From the NCBI RefSeq assembly GCF_050948175.1, contig NC_135200.1:5943001-6007000 (forward strand): DNA of 64,000 nt, in the 5' to 3' direction. This document shows, in pieces, positions 27,569 through 38,965 of this stretch (position 1 is the first letter of the stretch; each line of letters starts with the position of its first letter). Source of the DNA: Xylocopa sonorina (Eukaryota > Arthropoda > Insecta > Hymenoptera > Apidae). The notes under the pieces were generated by a model. That model did not search any database. It saw nothing but the letters and a program-made list of their open reading frames with translations, and had not been told where the DNA came from. Position numbers and translations under genes: made by a program.

Positions 27569-30500
27569 ATGAGATCGATCTTAATTACTGGTTGCAATCG
27601 TGGACTTGGATTAGGTTTAGTGAAACACTTGGTTAAACTGTCGCAATCACCGGAGAATATCTTCGCTACTTGTCGAGACGCGAATAAAGCAAGGGTAAGA
27701 TCAACGACAGAATAAAATGCTCCATTATGCAACATCCGGATTTGTTATATGTGATCAACTTACCGATCGGCGGCATCGTTATTCTTTATTGTCTTAATAT
27801 TCACACTGTAAAGGAATGTAATAAGTAATACTTCTTCTTCTCGAGGAATATAAACGGCTCTATACGAGTACCGCTCAATGCACAATATCTTATGTTTAAA
27901 GGACAAGAACGAACTGACGCCTACTTGCTTCGTTTACCGCCATCTGTTATATGGTTGCTACAAGCACACGAGTTTTAAGTCTCATTTATAGTGACTCATG
28001 CAATACACGCTGCCAGATTACGTAAAAAGGAAGGCTAACGTGCAAGTCACCCTGGGTTTCGCTATAGAACGTACTTTAAAAACAGGTTCTTTGGGACGAC
28101 TTTAATCTACATTTTTAGAAGATCGAAAATAGTCATCGCTCACATGAGAATCTGTACACATTGCTTGTCAATTGCAAATATGTGTTTCGATTTTTAGCTT
28201 TCAATATTTTACAAATGATTGTTCTCATAAATACTTGGTATCGTGTATTATTGCACGTTCGAAGAACTTTTACCATCAAGGTCTCTGATCACGTGATTGT
28301 TCTCAAATAACTTATGATTCCAGTCAATTATGTACAAATTGAACAGATTGAAGAATATCTCATTTCATCCGATAATTAGCAGTGAATTCCACAAAGCATC
28401 ACATGATAATTTTATTCAATTTTGAAAATTCCACATTTTCTTTTTTTAGGAACTAACTGCACTAGCTAAGGAGTCAAAAAATGTACATATTATTGAAATA
28501 GGTACGTAACGATATCATGTTTTGTAATTTCAACCGGTTTTTTTTCATCCTTATCTCTCCATCACTGAATACAAACGCAATGCGCTTTTTAATCGATGAC
28601 TTAATCAAATTTTTCTGGATCCTTCTATAAAATTTAAAGATCAGATGATGATGATTTACATATCTTTTAATTTTATTGGGATGTAACAATGAATACACGC
28701 CAGTAATAAGTAAAATCTAAAAGAAAAATGATTTCTATTATAAAGCCCATAAAAAATGAAACTCTAAACTAACAAATGTGCAATATCATCATACAGGAAA
28801 ATATGTTATTGTCATACTCATGCGTCAAATTCATTTCAATAATTAAATGTAGGTATACTATTTGTGTATACTAGTTAACAATTGGAAGCGGCAAATATGA
28901 CGTAATAAATTGTAAGATAATGAAAGAGATAAAACAATTTTTAAAATAATGAAAGTCTCTATACAAAGATAATATTGCTAGTTGATACTTTATAGATAAA
29001 ACATTGCAGCATTTTGTAAATGTCTATATAGTGAATCATAATCGATACGACTTACTTGGAGAGTAATTTTCTTCTTCCACGGGTTCATTCGAAGATTTCG
29101 TATGATTTCCGACTTCCTGATCACTTGAATCTGAATCCATGGTTTGTGATTTTCTGCGACAGCCGAAGCACCACTGTTTCCTTTTCTTTGAATTATGATA
29201 GCTCATATTAAAATATGCGAAACATGAGAAATTATTTACGTTAAAAAATTGTGAGACTAAACCGCGCTCTTTACAGAACGAGAATTGGATTACTTGTATT
29301 TTGTGCCGTAAAGACAGTAGTATTTTATTACGGCCGTGTTCTGGTCGATATGTGCTTATGATATCTGATAAACTGTTAGAGAATTCCGATTACCTTGACA
29401 ATCACAGTAAGAAGCATTTTATGTTTGTACAATTAAATAAATTATACCAGTAAAAAATATATGAATTGTATAGCGAAGTAAAAGCGTATAATTCAAAGAT
29501 TATAAAAAAAGCAAGAATTATTGCTTTCCTGATACAAATAAATTATAAAGTTGTAAATTAGTAAGCCAAGCAACACCATGCTTTAGAAGTAACAAATTGT
29601 AAAAATTTCGACAGACAAAGATATCCTACGTTATGTGAAATATTAAATGATGCCTTGCCTTCGCTTTTTACTCCATATAATATTTTTACTGTGAAATAAA
29701 AAATGGCAAAAAATAGCAAACAGATACTGTATGACTTACATCAATACGAATATCTTTACATTTACGATATATAGAAGTAAACCCAAGCATGAATTACCAA
29801 TAATCTTACGCACACAATTCAAGTAATAACAGTTCACAACTTTTATATATGATGTTTGTAATGAAAATGGAAATTTAATATGAAAGAAGTAAACGTACTG
29901 TATGTAGCTGCCCTGTGAAACACCCCAGTATTGACCAGGACAGTTATGCTATAGTACCAAAATGGAACAATATTCACTGCAAGTGCTTTATAGTTGAAAC
30001 GATATACGAAATTATTTCATAAGTGATGCAAATCCACACGACTTTTATAAAACAATAATACAGTTACTATAGTTACAAATTAAGGTTACATTTTTGTTTA
30101 TAGATTACCCTACAATTTACACATACACATAAAATATCTCAGATAGTAATACTAAGAATAATACCAAGAATACTGGTGTCAATGATATATTATAATAACA
30201 TTATGTTAGTTGACCTCACTTTTATAAAATTTAATAAAAGTAAACGATAGATAATAAAGTGCATACGGAAAAATTCTTTTATGCGAAATAAATAGGGTAA
30301 TTCTCTCGGTTGTGGACTTAAGCGCAGTGCAGCCGCTTAAATTCAAAACGAGTCAGAAATTTATGTATGTACACATATGTAGCCGATAAGTAAGCAGTCA
30401 TTGACAGTAGCCAACCGATAACACACACTGGCCACTTCATCAGCAGATCACTCTGTACAAATAGAGGGTTATCGCTAGTATTGAGGCGGCGGCATTGCCT

Positions 30501-31536
30501 TTGAGTCTACTGGTAACATAATCGCTCTGTAATACTTAAAAATACAATAGAGTTTACAGTACAAACTTTACGCCGGCTGAATGGCGCGCCCTATTTATCA
30601 GATAATATAAAAATTATTATTTTTTGTTTAAAGATTTATCTGATACAAAAAGATACAACGAAATAGTACAAATTGTGAGCGAAAAAGTAGGCAAAGCGGG
30701 ATTAAACGTTTTATTTAATAATGCCGGTATCAGTCCAAGATTTACAAGACTTAATCTTGTAAAGGAGAAACAGCTTACAGAAACATTATTTGTAAACACA
30801 GTGGCGCCAATTTTGTTAACAAAGGTGAGCTATATTTTATTAATATTGGTTACATCTTTTCATTTACTTCCTATTTATCTTTTTATATATTTTTAATACG
30901 AAAATAAGTAAATTAAAATAAATTTGTAAAAAATTAAATTAACATTTTACATATATGCAGTGTAAATCTGTATTTATACTTTTTAAATTTGTGTAATAAT
31001 ATGTAACTGAACATCTAATTTTACAAATTGCAAGGCATTTCTACCACTATTGAAAACAGCATCTAATAATTTCATGGACAAGTCAAAAATGAACATTAAC
31101 AGATCTGCAGTTATTAATATGTCTTCTATTCTTGGAAGTATAGCTGACAATGATCTAGGTGGTTATTATCCTTACAGATGTAGTAAGGTAACATCTTCTT
31201 TAATTGAGTAAACATATAGCATTATATATATTTAAAATACGAAAAGGAAAATTGTATATAAAAGATATTGGATAAACCGAGCAGCAAGTATGATCTTTAT
31301 CTAATTTTTAGGCAGCACTTAATGCAGCTACAAAATCGATGAGCATTGATTTAAAGGAAGATGGAATCCTTGTCACTTGTTTACATCCTGGTTGGGTGCG
31401 TACAGATCTGGGAGGGAGTAACGCACCGATGGATGTTGATACTAGTGTCAGTAACATATTGAATACATTAAGTTCATTAAGTGAAAAACACACAGGTTGT
31501 TTTGTTCAATATGATGGGAAAATTTTACCTTGGTAA
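27569..31536 (+). CDS. sni: Sniffer / C-factor-like short-chain dehydrogenase (5 exons, 248 aa)
   Basis: Exons: 27569-27694, 28450-28501, 30634-30824, 31035-31187 and 31312-31536, all GT/AG and in frame. This is a classical SDR: nucleotide-binding TGCNRGLGLG near the N-terminus, NNAG at residues 88-91, active-site Ser in MSS (153-154), and YRCSK with Tyr170 and Lys174. After the active site comes HPGWVRTDLGG, typical of the sniffer/C-factor group. The 248-aa length is normal. Drosophila Sniffer is a carbonyl reductase that protects neurons from oxidative damage; substrate use here is by homology. I chose the ATG at 27569 because it directly precedes the Rossmann strand; an in-frame upstream ATG at 27482 would add 29 very basic residues and lies in the promoter. 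Intron 2 is unusually large (2.1 kb) and contains an antisense small ORF. Confidence 0.92.
28673..29206 (-). CDS. Candidate two-exon small protein (64 aa), antisense within SDR intron 2
   Basis: Exon 1 is 29206-29056 and exon 2 is 28716-28673. The donor is a strong AA|GTAAGT; the acceptor is CTTTTAG after a T-rich tract. Joining them gives an open frame ending in TAA within CAATAAAA, where stop codon and a possible AATAAA poly(A) signal overlap. The protein is basic at the start (KKRKQWCFGCRRK), Ser/Asp/Glu-rich in the middle (SDSSDQEVG, EPVEEENYSP), and ends in an aromatic patch (FTYYWRVFIV). I do not recognise a family. Without splicing, the frame would stop six codons later. A CpG-rich patch at 30300-30590 could be its promoter. 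It might also be a non-coding antisense transcript. Confidence 0.38.
30300..30590. promoter_or_regulatory. GC-richer patch within SDR intron 2, possible internal promoter
   Basis: This 290-base segment is richer in G+C than the surrounding intron and contains GAGGCGGCGGCATTGCC. It lies just before SDR exon 3 and about 1.1 kb upstream, on the minus strand, of the small antisense ORF. It could be a promoter for that transcript, an alternative SDR promoter or an enhancer. No TATA box was seen. Confidence 0.25.
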
Positions 31537-33171
31537 ATACAAGCTTTGTATTCATTCTTCATTTTTCTTAATTATTTACATTTAATATAATTTTGATAAA
31601 ACACTGATTCGCTTAAATTAGTTTTTTATTTTAATTCATGTTCACTATAAAAATCATATACACACACACAAATATTATTTTTATGATAAATTTAGCATTT
31701 AAACATTGTTAGGAATCATATACTTCATAGTATAAAAATTTTGTTTCCATTAACTGTATCGTAGTACCAAGGTTCTAAAAAGACATTAAAGTTTGCTTTA
31801 CATTCAAGTATTTTTCTGTACATATTCTCTATAACATACAGAGTTTTGTTAAATTATAAGAATTCATATATACAGTTATCATACAGAAATTATAATAGCT
31901 ATATAATAAAATGTTTCCTTCTTTTTCCTTTTTTTTTTAATGAATCAACTTATTCTAGCAGCTTTTAAAATGATTATGAATGTTAAGTACAACTCTTTCT
32001 TTTATTTAAAAAAATGAAAGTGATTAAGTAATAATTTTATCACAACTCATATAAGTATAAATTCAAATGGTCACAATGTATCGTTTTATTTGTAAGTGTC
32101 AAAGCGTATTTTGTACATGTCACGGTGCTATAACGTAACCTCAAGGAATGCAAGTTTGTTCTAGAATATTAAATTGTAAAAAATGATATTTGAAATATGT
32201 ACAATGATATTCAATTATCAAACAACTATTGAACATGTGATCATGTTTAGATATATAAATACCTTGTAGATAAATGTAACATTATACATAAGTATTCTGG
32301 AGATACTATTTTACACCAAAGAACAAATGTACCATTGTCTATTTTACATTTCCAAGATTAAAAGGTGTCAATGTTTTGCTCAATTTATGTCTTGAGATTT
32401 CACATAGAAATAAATGAAAAAAATGTATACCCGATATCCCAAGATGGGTGATCCTACACAAGTTGGAAATGCAGAGTAACTTTTTTCCATCGAAGTCTTG
32501 TTTCCGAGAATACCGAGTTTAAATATTTTTCGTTATCTTTAACACATACCAATAGTTCTATGTAATTCTACATAAAGTTTGAATGAGTGACATCAATTAT
32601 TCATGCGTACTCAATAAATTTTTATGCTCAACATTATCCAAAAAGAAGCTCCAAACAAAAAAATGTTGCCCTACCATTTCGACTTATTTTTACATGTAAA
32701 TAAGTAGTTGCACCAAATCGTTTTGGGATACCCTGTATATCTCATGGATCAAATAATACTGCAATGATGCAAAAATTGCTTAGAATGTACAATCCGTTAT
32801 AAAATTAATTTTATGTTACATTCCCTTTAACGTCATTTGGATTAAACTTTAAAACGGACTGAACATTGAAGACAAATTTTTCATTAAAATATGATTAATT
32901 GTAACTTCTAAATTGAACCATGAAACTTTGTAACAAACGCATATATAAAAAATTAATTTACTAATATATATAATTCAAATTGCTACTTGCTTTTCCAATC
33001 TTATAACAAATTTTCATTCAGTATAAAGTAAAATTAAAAAATGAAAAAACATCTTGCAATTCATTCATTCGTAACTATGATTTAAGATAACTTTATAATG
33101 TGCAAATTCGTAAAAGATATAAATGATTTCCTAAATATCTTATGTTCCAAATAACAGCCACAGAATAAACT
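31537..33171. other. Intergenic 3' flanks of SDR and BCL7-like genes
   Basis: This is an AT-rich convergent region between the SDR stop codon and the BCL7-like stop codon. Apart from a possible short inverted-repeat element at 32424-32740 I see only AT-rich 3'UTR-like sequence. Confidence 0.5.
32424..32740. mobile_element. MITE-like element with terminal inverted repeats
   Basis: The left end reads TATACCCGATATCCCAA (from 32425). The right end, on the other strand, reads TATACAGGGTATCCCAA (from 32739). They agree at most positions and lie about 315 bases apart. CAGGGT..CCCAA ends are common among insect DNA-transposon derivatives. There is no transposase frame inside, so this would be a non-autonomous element. 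Target-site duplication is unclear. Confidence 0.4.
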
Positions 33172-34018
33172 TTAATCAGTCTTTAACCTTTTAGGCGTTG
33201 GTTCACTATTTTGAGAATTGGAATCTTCTGAAAATCCCAAATGTGCAGAGAAGTCTGTTAATCCTTGAGAATCACTAACCGTTGAAAAACCTAAGATATT
33301 GCAAAATTTGTATAAATTTCAACATGTGGATAGTTTCATTCCAGTTACTGAACTTGGACTCACACGTATTTGAATCTTCTGTAAGTCCGAAGTTGGAATT
33401 CGATGAATCTAACCCACTCTTTCTTGGTAAACCATTTTCCTTGTCCGCAACTGTTTTTCCTTTCTTCTTCTAAATGATAAAACACTAATTTTTATTTTCC
33501 TCTCCTATCTAAGTTTGACTACTTCTATTTACCTGATCAAGTGTCGATATAGGCACCCATTTATAAATCTTCATAGTAGTTTCTCCTATAGTAACCCATT
33601 TCTTTTCCCTATAAAACCGTCAGCATGAAAAACGCATTCCTCAGGTTGATATTGAAACAACAGACAGAGAAGCTACCTTCTTTACTGTTATTAAAAAAGC
33701 AGACATAGAACACTATTACTCAATCAACACGTATGAAACATTTCAGAGCTACAGAAGTCTGTTTACAGCTGACATGTGTAATGCAAAATCTCTATTAAAT
33801 TCTCATAAGTAAGAAAAAATTTTTATATCCATTTCTGAGATCCATATAGTTTTACTACTCTTTTTTTTACTTTTTTTGTGAAACTTTTCAACATTTCCTC
33901 GTGCATCTATAATATGTTAAGAGATTTACCAATGGCGAACTTTGTCAACGACTTGCATTACACGCTTAATATCATCCTTGGCACGACTACGAGTCTCTGC
34001 ACGCACAGACCGCGACAT
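33172..34018 (-). CDS. BCL7: BCL7-family SWI/SNF (BAF) subunit (4 exons, 129 aa)
   Basis: Exons in coding order: 34018-33930, 33608-33533, 33469-33364 and 33290-33172; all are GT/AG and in frame. The N-terminal domain begins MSRSVRAETRSRAKDDIKR and continues MKIYKWVPIS, diagnostic of BCL7A/B/C and their fly homologue. BCL7 proteins are small accessory subunits of SWI/SNF chromatin remodellers that contact the nucleosome; this role is by homology. The rest is polar, with a Lys-rich KKKGK, two similar acidic DSN segments (GLTEDSN and GFSEDSN) and a basic end (KRLKTD). The third donor is placed at ACGT|GTGAGT because it alone keeps the next exon open. The 129-aa length is short for the family but normal for insects. 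Confidence 0.92.
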
Positions 34019-34872
34019 CATGTTACGCGATTATAAGTCACTATTAACTGAACACAATACAAAACACCGGAACATTAGTCGGCGAAGAGGTTAGGAAACT
34101 GACAGCGGTTACAAATTTCGTCAGTGGAATAGCAAACGTCTTCAGATTCAAAGCTAGATTAAGATTTACAATCATAACAGGACGATACGTTCGTAACAAT
34201 AGGAGGCGCGGAGGGAATGGCGGAAGCCAGTGATACTCATCGATGAACTGAATGTTTTAATAGTTCAAAAGTTCAATGTTCTTATCGTTCGACTGAGTTA
34301 CATCTATGGAAAAGTATATTACATATGTCTCGATAGACAATAATATACAAAGTTCACTAGAGATTCAACTATATTCTACTAAATTTCCTTGAATGAGCAC
34401 CACTAATGCAAATGGATGAATAATACATATCCAGTCAACACAGCGATTGGCACGCCAGTGGCAACGGGTGAAACGAATTCCGTGGTAAACTTATGCTAAG
34501 ACAGTGTTCGTACTCAGCTCTTATAACGACATAGTCTTAGCAATAACACTATCAGCTCCGCATAGTGGCGTAGGCTGACATTTACCGATGGGGAAGTTGT
34601 TTCTATAAAAATTATAAACGAATACTGAAAACGACTAAACTGGCAGTTTATTTATTTTGATTGAAAATTAAACATGATTAAAACCTATGGCAGCCATTTG
34701 CTCGAAATATTTGCTATATAATTTTTAATTATATCATACTATCATATGATACAATTAACAATTGTATATCAAATACACGGTGTCCAGGTCTCACCGCGTG
34801 GAGGTTGCTGCGAATGGAGACCCACCCTAACCCATCTACGCTTCACAATATCTTACTTAGCTAAACATTTAT

Positions 34873-34953
34873 TTAATCTACTAAGCGTAATACATTTACT
34901 TAATCTACTAAGCGTACTACATTTACTTAATCTACTAAGCGTACTAAATCTAC
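34873..34953. repeat. 27-bp tandem repeat, three copies
   Basis: Three consecutive near-identical units of 27 bases starting at 34873, 34900 and 34927. Each contains TTAATCTACTAAGCGTA followed by ATACATTTAC-like sequence. The period is exact and copies differ at only a few positions. Confidence 0.9.
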
Positions 34954-35005
34954 GTAAATTTAAGGGAAATTATTCCTACCTATCAATAATTGAAACATGT
35001 TTCAT

Positions 35006-35176
35006 CCTACCTATGTAAAAATCTAATGGAATTTATAGAGATGTTACATGATGTATATACCTGAGACCAAAAGTGTCTCAACCTGCCTACGTGAAAATCT
35101 AATAGAAATGAACCCATGATACATCCAGAAACAGAAATATACATCTTTCAACCTGCCTGTGTAAAAATCTAATGGA
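35006..35176. repeat. Degenerate tandem repeat, period about 70-76 bp
   Basis: The segment CCTRCCT..GTRAAAATCTAATRGA recurs at 35006-35030, 35082-35106 and 35152-35176, with related sequence between (for example CATGATRYAT and CCAGAAACA). Spacing is 76 and then 70 bases, so this is a diverged minisatellite directly following the 27-bp array. Confidence 0.75.
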
Positions 35177-35616
35177 TCTGAATCCATGCGATATGTCCAG
35201 AAACAAAGACAAAACAACGATACAGGGAATCAAACCAAAAGGAAACCAACGTGCGACACACACGTATCTGATAGCAGAAAATTCAAGATCGGAGTAATTT
35301 ACGAAGAAATTACAATAGAAAAGATTCGAAGATTACACCAAGAAACAAAAACAACGAAGAAAACATATGAACGAAAACTGCAAACACTAGAACATCTGAA
35401 ATAAGAATGAACAGCACACAAAAGAATAACATATGGAATAAATCTTACGGGAAATATATATATAAATAGATACATACATACATACACTCTTTTAATAATT
35501 AGGTCTATAGGCGTCTTCCAAAATTTTAGATCTGTAACAAAATTGTATAATTGGTTAATAATAGCACATAATATGGTTTCATAATATCCTTTCTATATTT
35601 TTTTTTTTTGTCACTT

Positions 35617-35722
35617 ACTTTCTTTGACTAATATTAACATGTCCGTACTTCCATCTGCGTGACACGATATAAATTCTCCAAATCCACCATCTAAATATCT
35701 TCCTAAAATCGTGAATCTAAAA
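35617..35722 (-). CDS. Possible orphan coding exon of unrecognised gene
   Basis: On the minus strand an acceptor TTTGTTTTAG is followed by a frame reading FTILGRYLDGG, GFGEFISCHADGS and TDMLILVKE. It then runs either into a strong donor (A|GTAAGT at 35616) or to a TGA three codons later. Composition looks like a folded protein, not chance AT-rich translation. I cannot name the family or find matching neighbouring exons; those upstream on the minus strand may lie beyond the repeat block. It could be a decayed gene or pseudogene fragment. Confidence 0.3.
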
Positions 35723-36235
35723 CAAACTTACTTAATGGATTAGCAAAAAGACATTAATTAAACATTAATTAAACAATGACAATAAACAAGATACATTTTA
35801 ATGAAATATTATATGTCTTATGGTGTGGTAAAACCTAAGAATTCACCTTTAATTTATACAAATTATTAACTCTTTAGAAAAGAAATAATAATAATATTCT
35901 AATTATATATTAATAGTTTCGTTCTTAACGCTCAATAAATTTCAAAGTTGTCATAAATAATGATACACAAAGGATATCTAGAATATTTACAGATCAGTCA
36001 TGAAAAGCACATACCAATACTAAATAAATTCAGACTTTACAAATGTACAGATTATTGTTTATTTTAATGACAAACGCCCGATTTGTAACGACATAAAGAT
36101 AAACATAACACTCATTATAATTAATTTTTATTGTCATTAAAAATGATGAGTGACACATTTTATCTTTTTCGTTATCTTTTTTTCATTAAATGAGAGAAAA
36201 GTAAGGAATATGTCAATCAACCGAGACAAAAGTGA

Positions 36236-36943
36236 GAAAATTATCGCGAAAATTGCCTAGCAATTTGCTAGGGCCTTCTTTATAATTCGCAATATTAATT
36301 AATCGCGTGGTGCGTCATAAAAAAGCAATACGCGAGCAGTCAGCTAAGGACGCATTATATGGTTCGGAAAACTAATTTATGCACCCAGAATTTAAATACG
36401 CAACACTAATAAACTAAATTTTGGAAGAAATGATCTACTTAGGTGCAATGTCACCATAGTGCAATGTGGCTTTTTCAGCTACGTAGGTGACTCTAAGTGC
36501 AAGATCATACTTCCATTTATGAAACAATCATGAAAAAATGAGCAAAAATATCGCGAAAATTGCCTGCCAAAATTGACAGGGCCTTTTTTATAATTCGCAA
36601 CACTAATTAAGGTACTTTTATATTATTTCCACATTACCTTTCAAGTGTGACTCCACAGTGTTAGTGGAAGACTTGGGCATTACGTTGAACGCTACACTAT
36701 CGTGAAAAACGCGTCATTCATTATCGCAACACTAAATGGAATTAAGGACTAAACAATTGAAGAAATATCAAATATAATTTAATCATATTCGCGAAGCAAA
36801 TGTAAACAAGCAATAATTACAAATTGAGCAAACAATCGCGATCTCATAATTCGCAACACTAAAAGAGCAATCACGATTATCATTTTTACGCAACTCTAAT
36901 AAAAAACTATTAATTAACCGTAATTAATTATTCGCAACACTAC
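36236..36943. repeat. Interspersed TTCGCAACACTAA motif cluster
   Basis: Seven matches or near-matches to TTCGCAACACTAA occur within about 660 bases: near 36286, 36397, 36593, 36723, 36849, 36887 and 36930. Two of them (36236-36300 and 36544-36610) sit at the end of a longer unit that starts GCGAAAATTGCC, has a hairpin, and continues GGGCCTT..TTATAATTCGC. Spacing between motifs is irregular (40-200 bases). Confidence 0.7.
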
Positions 36944-38176
36944 AATTGAAAACCGCGACTCGCCCAACATCCGGTGGGCCAGCAAGCTCTGCTGGCTAGA
37001 CAAATACGAGCATAATGACAAACTACTGACAAGCAATGACTCTGCATCGAGAGGGTTGCCTGCCTCTGAATGCATAGTCATTAGTAGTAGCCCTCTTCTC
37101 CGGGCCTCTTCGGCATATAGCCTCTTCTTTCTTCGGGCATGAAGCCCAGGACCCTGAAACTTATATCTAAGCTCGAGATTCCCTAATCACAAACCAACAA
37201 ATGACTCAAAAAATCAATCAAAACATGAAACGAGACAGCTAACGGCACGCAAGACGACCAACGACTAAAGAAATCGTTGTCCGTGCAAAACGTGCCAAAT
37301 CTCGAGCAGTAAACGTTCGTTTCGTGCAAATCGCGACCGCGACCGCGGGGCGATTCGAAAAATCGATCGAGTAAAGCCAGTGGCGAACGGCATACCCCGT
37401 TCGCGCCAGCTAAACCGTCGATCATTCAAATCTAATTTCCTGAAACAGGTTGAACCACGCGAGAAAAAACGCGCCTGCCCGATCGGTGACTGTGGTCAAC
37501 CTGCCCGGCCCTACCTACTTAAATCTATCACACAATCATACCAGAGTAAACTACCTATCCTACCGAACGCTATATTTAAAAAATGGCAACAGACTCATAC
37601 CAACACATACATACAACACACGGAATAGTCGCGAACTTGCATACTATCTCACACTTTCTCACATCTACTGCAATCTGAAGGACATTACCGATCGTTGTAC
37701 ATTACTACTATTATATGTAATAATATATTTTATGGAATGAATGCAATAGTTAATGTTTATTAAAAACGTACGTATTCCCACAGTCTAATCACACGTGTGG
37801 TAAATACGTCGTACAATACACTAGGACATCAGATTGCAAGAAAATCTTATAAACTAGTGGGGAATCATCGTGCCCATCACCTTTTCCCCATCCAAGTAGC
37901 GCATGGGCACGTGAATGGGGTCCTGGCAACGAACACGGAAAAGGAAGCTGAAAATCCTGATCTAAATATCATGATTAGTATAAAAGCAACAACACATATC
38001 AACCGTACTTCGGTTCCTACTGTTTTATTTTATTTATTCGCATATCAAGTTATTCATTGATAGTTATTACACTGCATGGAGGTGTAAAGAATTCTATTTT
38101 CAATCCTAACTCAAACACGATCTGTACTCATGATCTTAGAAACGATCAAGTGAAAAATAGACGAGATTGCCGGTAT

Positions 38177-38432
38177 AGCCACCAGCGTGGTTGACGCATT
38201 TTCGCGTCCGCGAAAATGGTTAACGTGACCAGAATGTCATCGACTAACATTCCAGACACGGCCTCCCATGAGGCAGGAATTGAGATACGCTCAATTAGCG
38301 CGCCACGAACCCCTAAGCGAGATCCGCAGCTACCAATACCCTTGGTGGGGGTGGCGGGCTCCCCCGTCTGCCCTTCGGAATAGCCGAGGGCCTTACGGAC
38401 GGGGCAGGGCGCCCGTACTGGGACGCGATATC
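38177..38432 (+). repeat. GC-rich structured repeat, copy 1
   Basis: A 255-base GC-rich unit with a diverged second copy 524 bases downstream. It contains several short hairpins: CATTTTCGCG/CGCGAAAATG near 38197-38219, CCTC/GAGG near 38262, AATTGAG-ATACG-CTCAATT at 38278-38296, and CCCTTCGG/CCGAGGG at 38371-38390. The last is enclosed by CCCCGTC (38362) pairing with GACGGGG (38398). No convincing ORF is present. It looks like a non-autonomous element or structured RNA. Confidence 0.65.
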
Positions 38433-38700
38433 GGCAATGATAAACTACTTCAACTTACTTTATGCAGCGTAAAATTAACTATCAATTATTAAATATTTCC
38501 TCGAGACATGAAAGAGGAGCTTCACAATTCATTTTAACATTATAACGTACAGAAGTGAATAAAAAAGCGCGGCGCGACGCGAACAAAGTGAGTGAGAAAC
38601 TATCGACATTCTTTCGGATGTAACCCTTCCTTCGAAACGGACCCTCCCCCCATGGAATCTCAAAAAGAAGCAAAGCAAACCCATAGGAGGTTACTACTAC

Positions 38701-38965
38701 AGCCACCAGTACCATTTGACGTATTTTCACGTCCGCGAGATGTTTAACGTGACCAGGTGCCGACGGTGACACCCAGGCACGACCTCCCTTGAGGCAGGGA
38801 TTGGGATACGCCCAATCAGCCGGCAGTGAACCCAGTGCAGTATCTAGTACGCAGTCCACCACTACCGAAGCCCTCGGTGGGGGTGACGGACTACCCCGTC
38901 TGCCTTTTGGAATAACCAAGGGCCTTACGCAACGGGGTAGAGGCCAATACTGGGACGCTATAGTG
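38701..38965 (+). repeat. GC-rich structured repeat, copy 2
   Basis: Second copy in the same orientation. Long blocks are shared with copy 1 (AGCCACCAG, CACGTCCGCGA-like, TTAACGTGACCAG, CCTCCC.TGAGGCAGG, GGTGGGGGTG, CCCCGTCTGCC, GGGCCTTACG, TACTGGGACGC). The central hairpin is GATTGGG-ATACG-CCCAATC at 38799-38817, matching copy 1 in loop and differing in the stem only by paired changes. The CCTTTTGG-AATAA-CCAAGGG hairpin is likewise kept. Confidence 0.65.

Larger units (their letters stand above)
34019..35616. other. Upstream flank of BCL7-like gene with tandem repeats
   Basis: The first few hundred bases are presumably the BCL7-like promoter. From 34780 onward the sequence is dominated by tandem repeats described separately. 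The short plus-strand frame 35186-35404 is Lys/Thr/Gln-rich, lies in degenerate repeat sequence and is probably not a gene. Confidence 0.4.
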
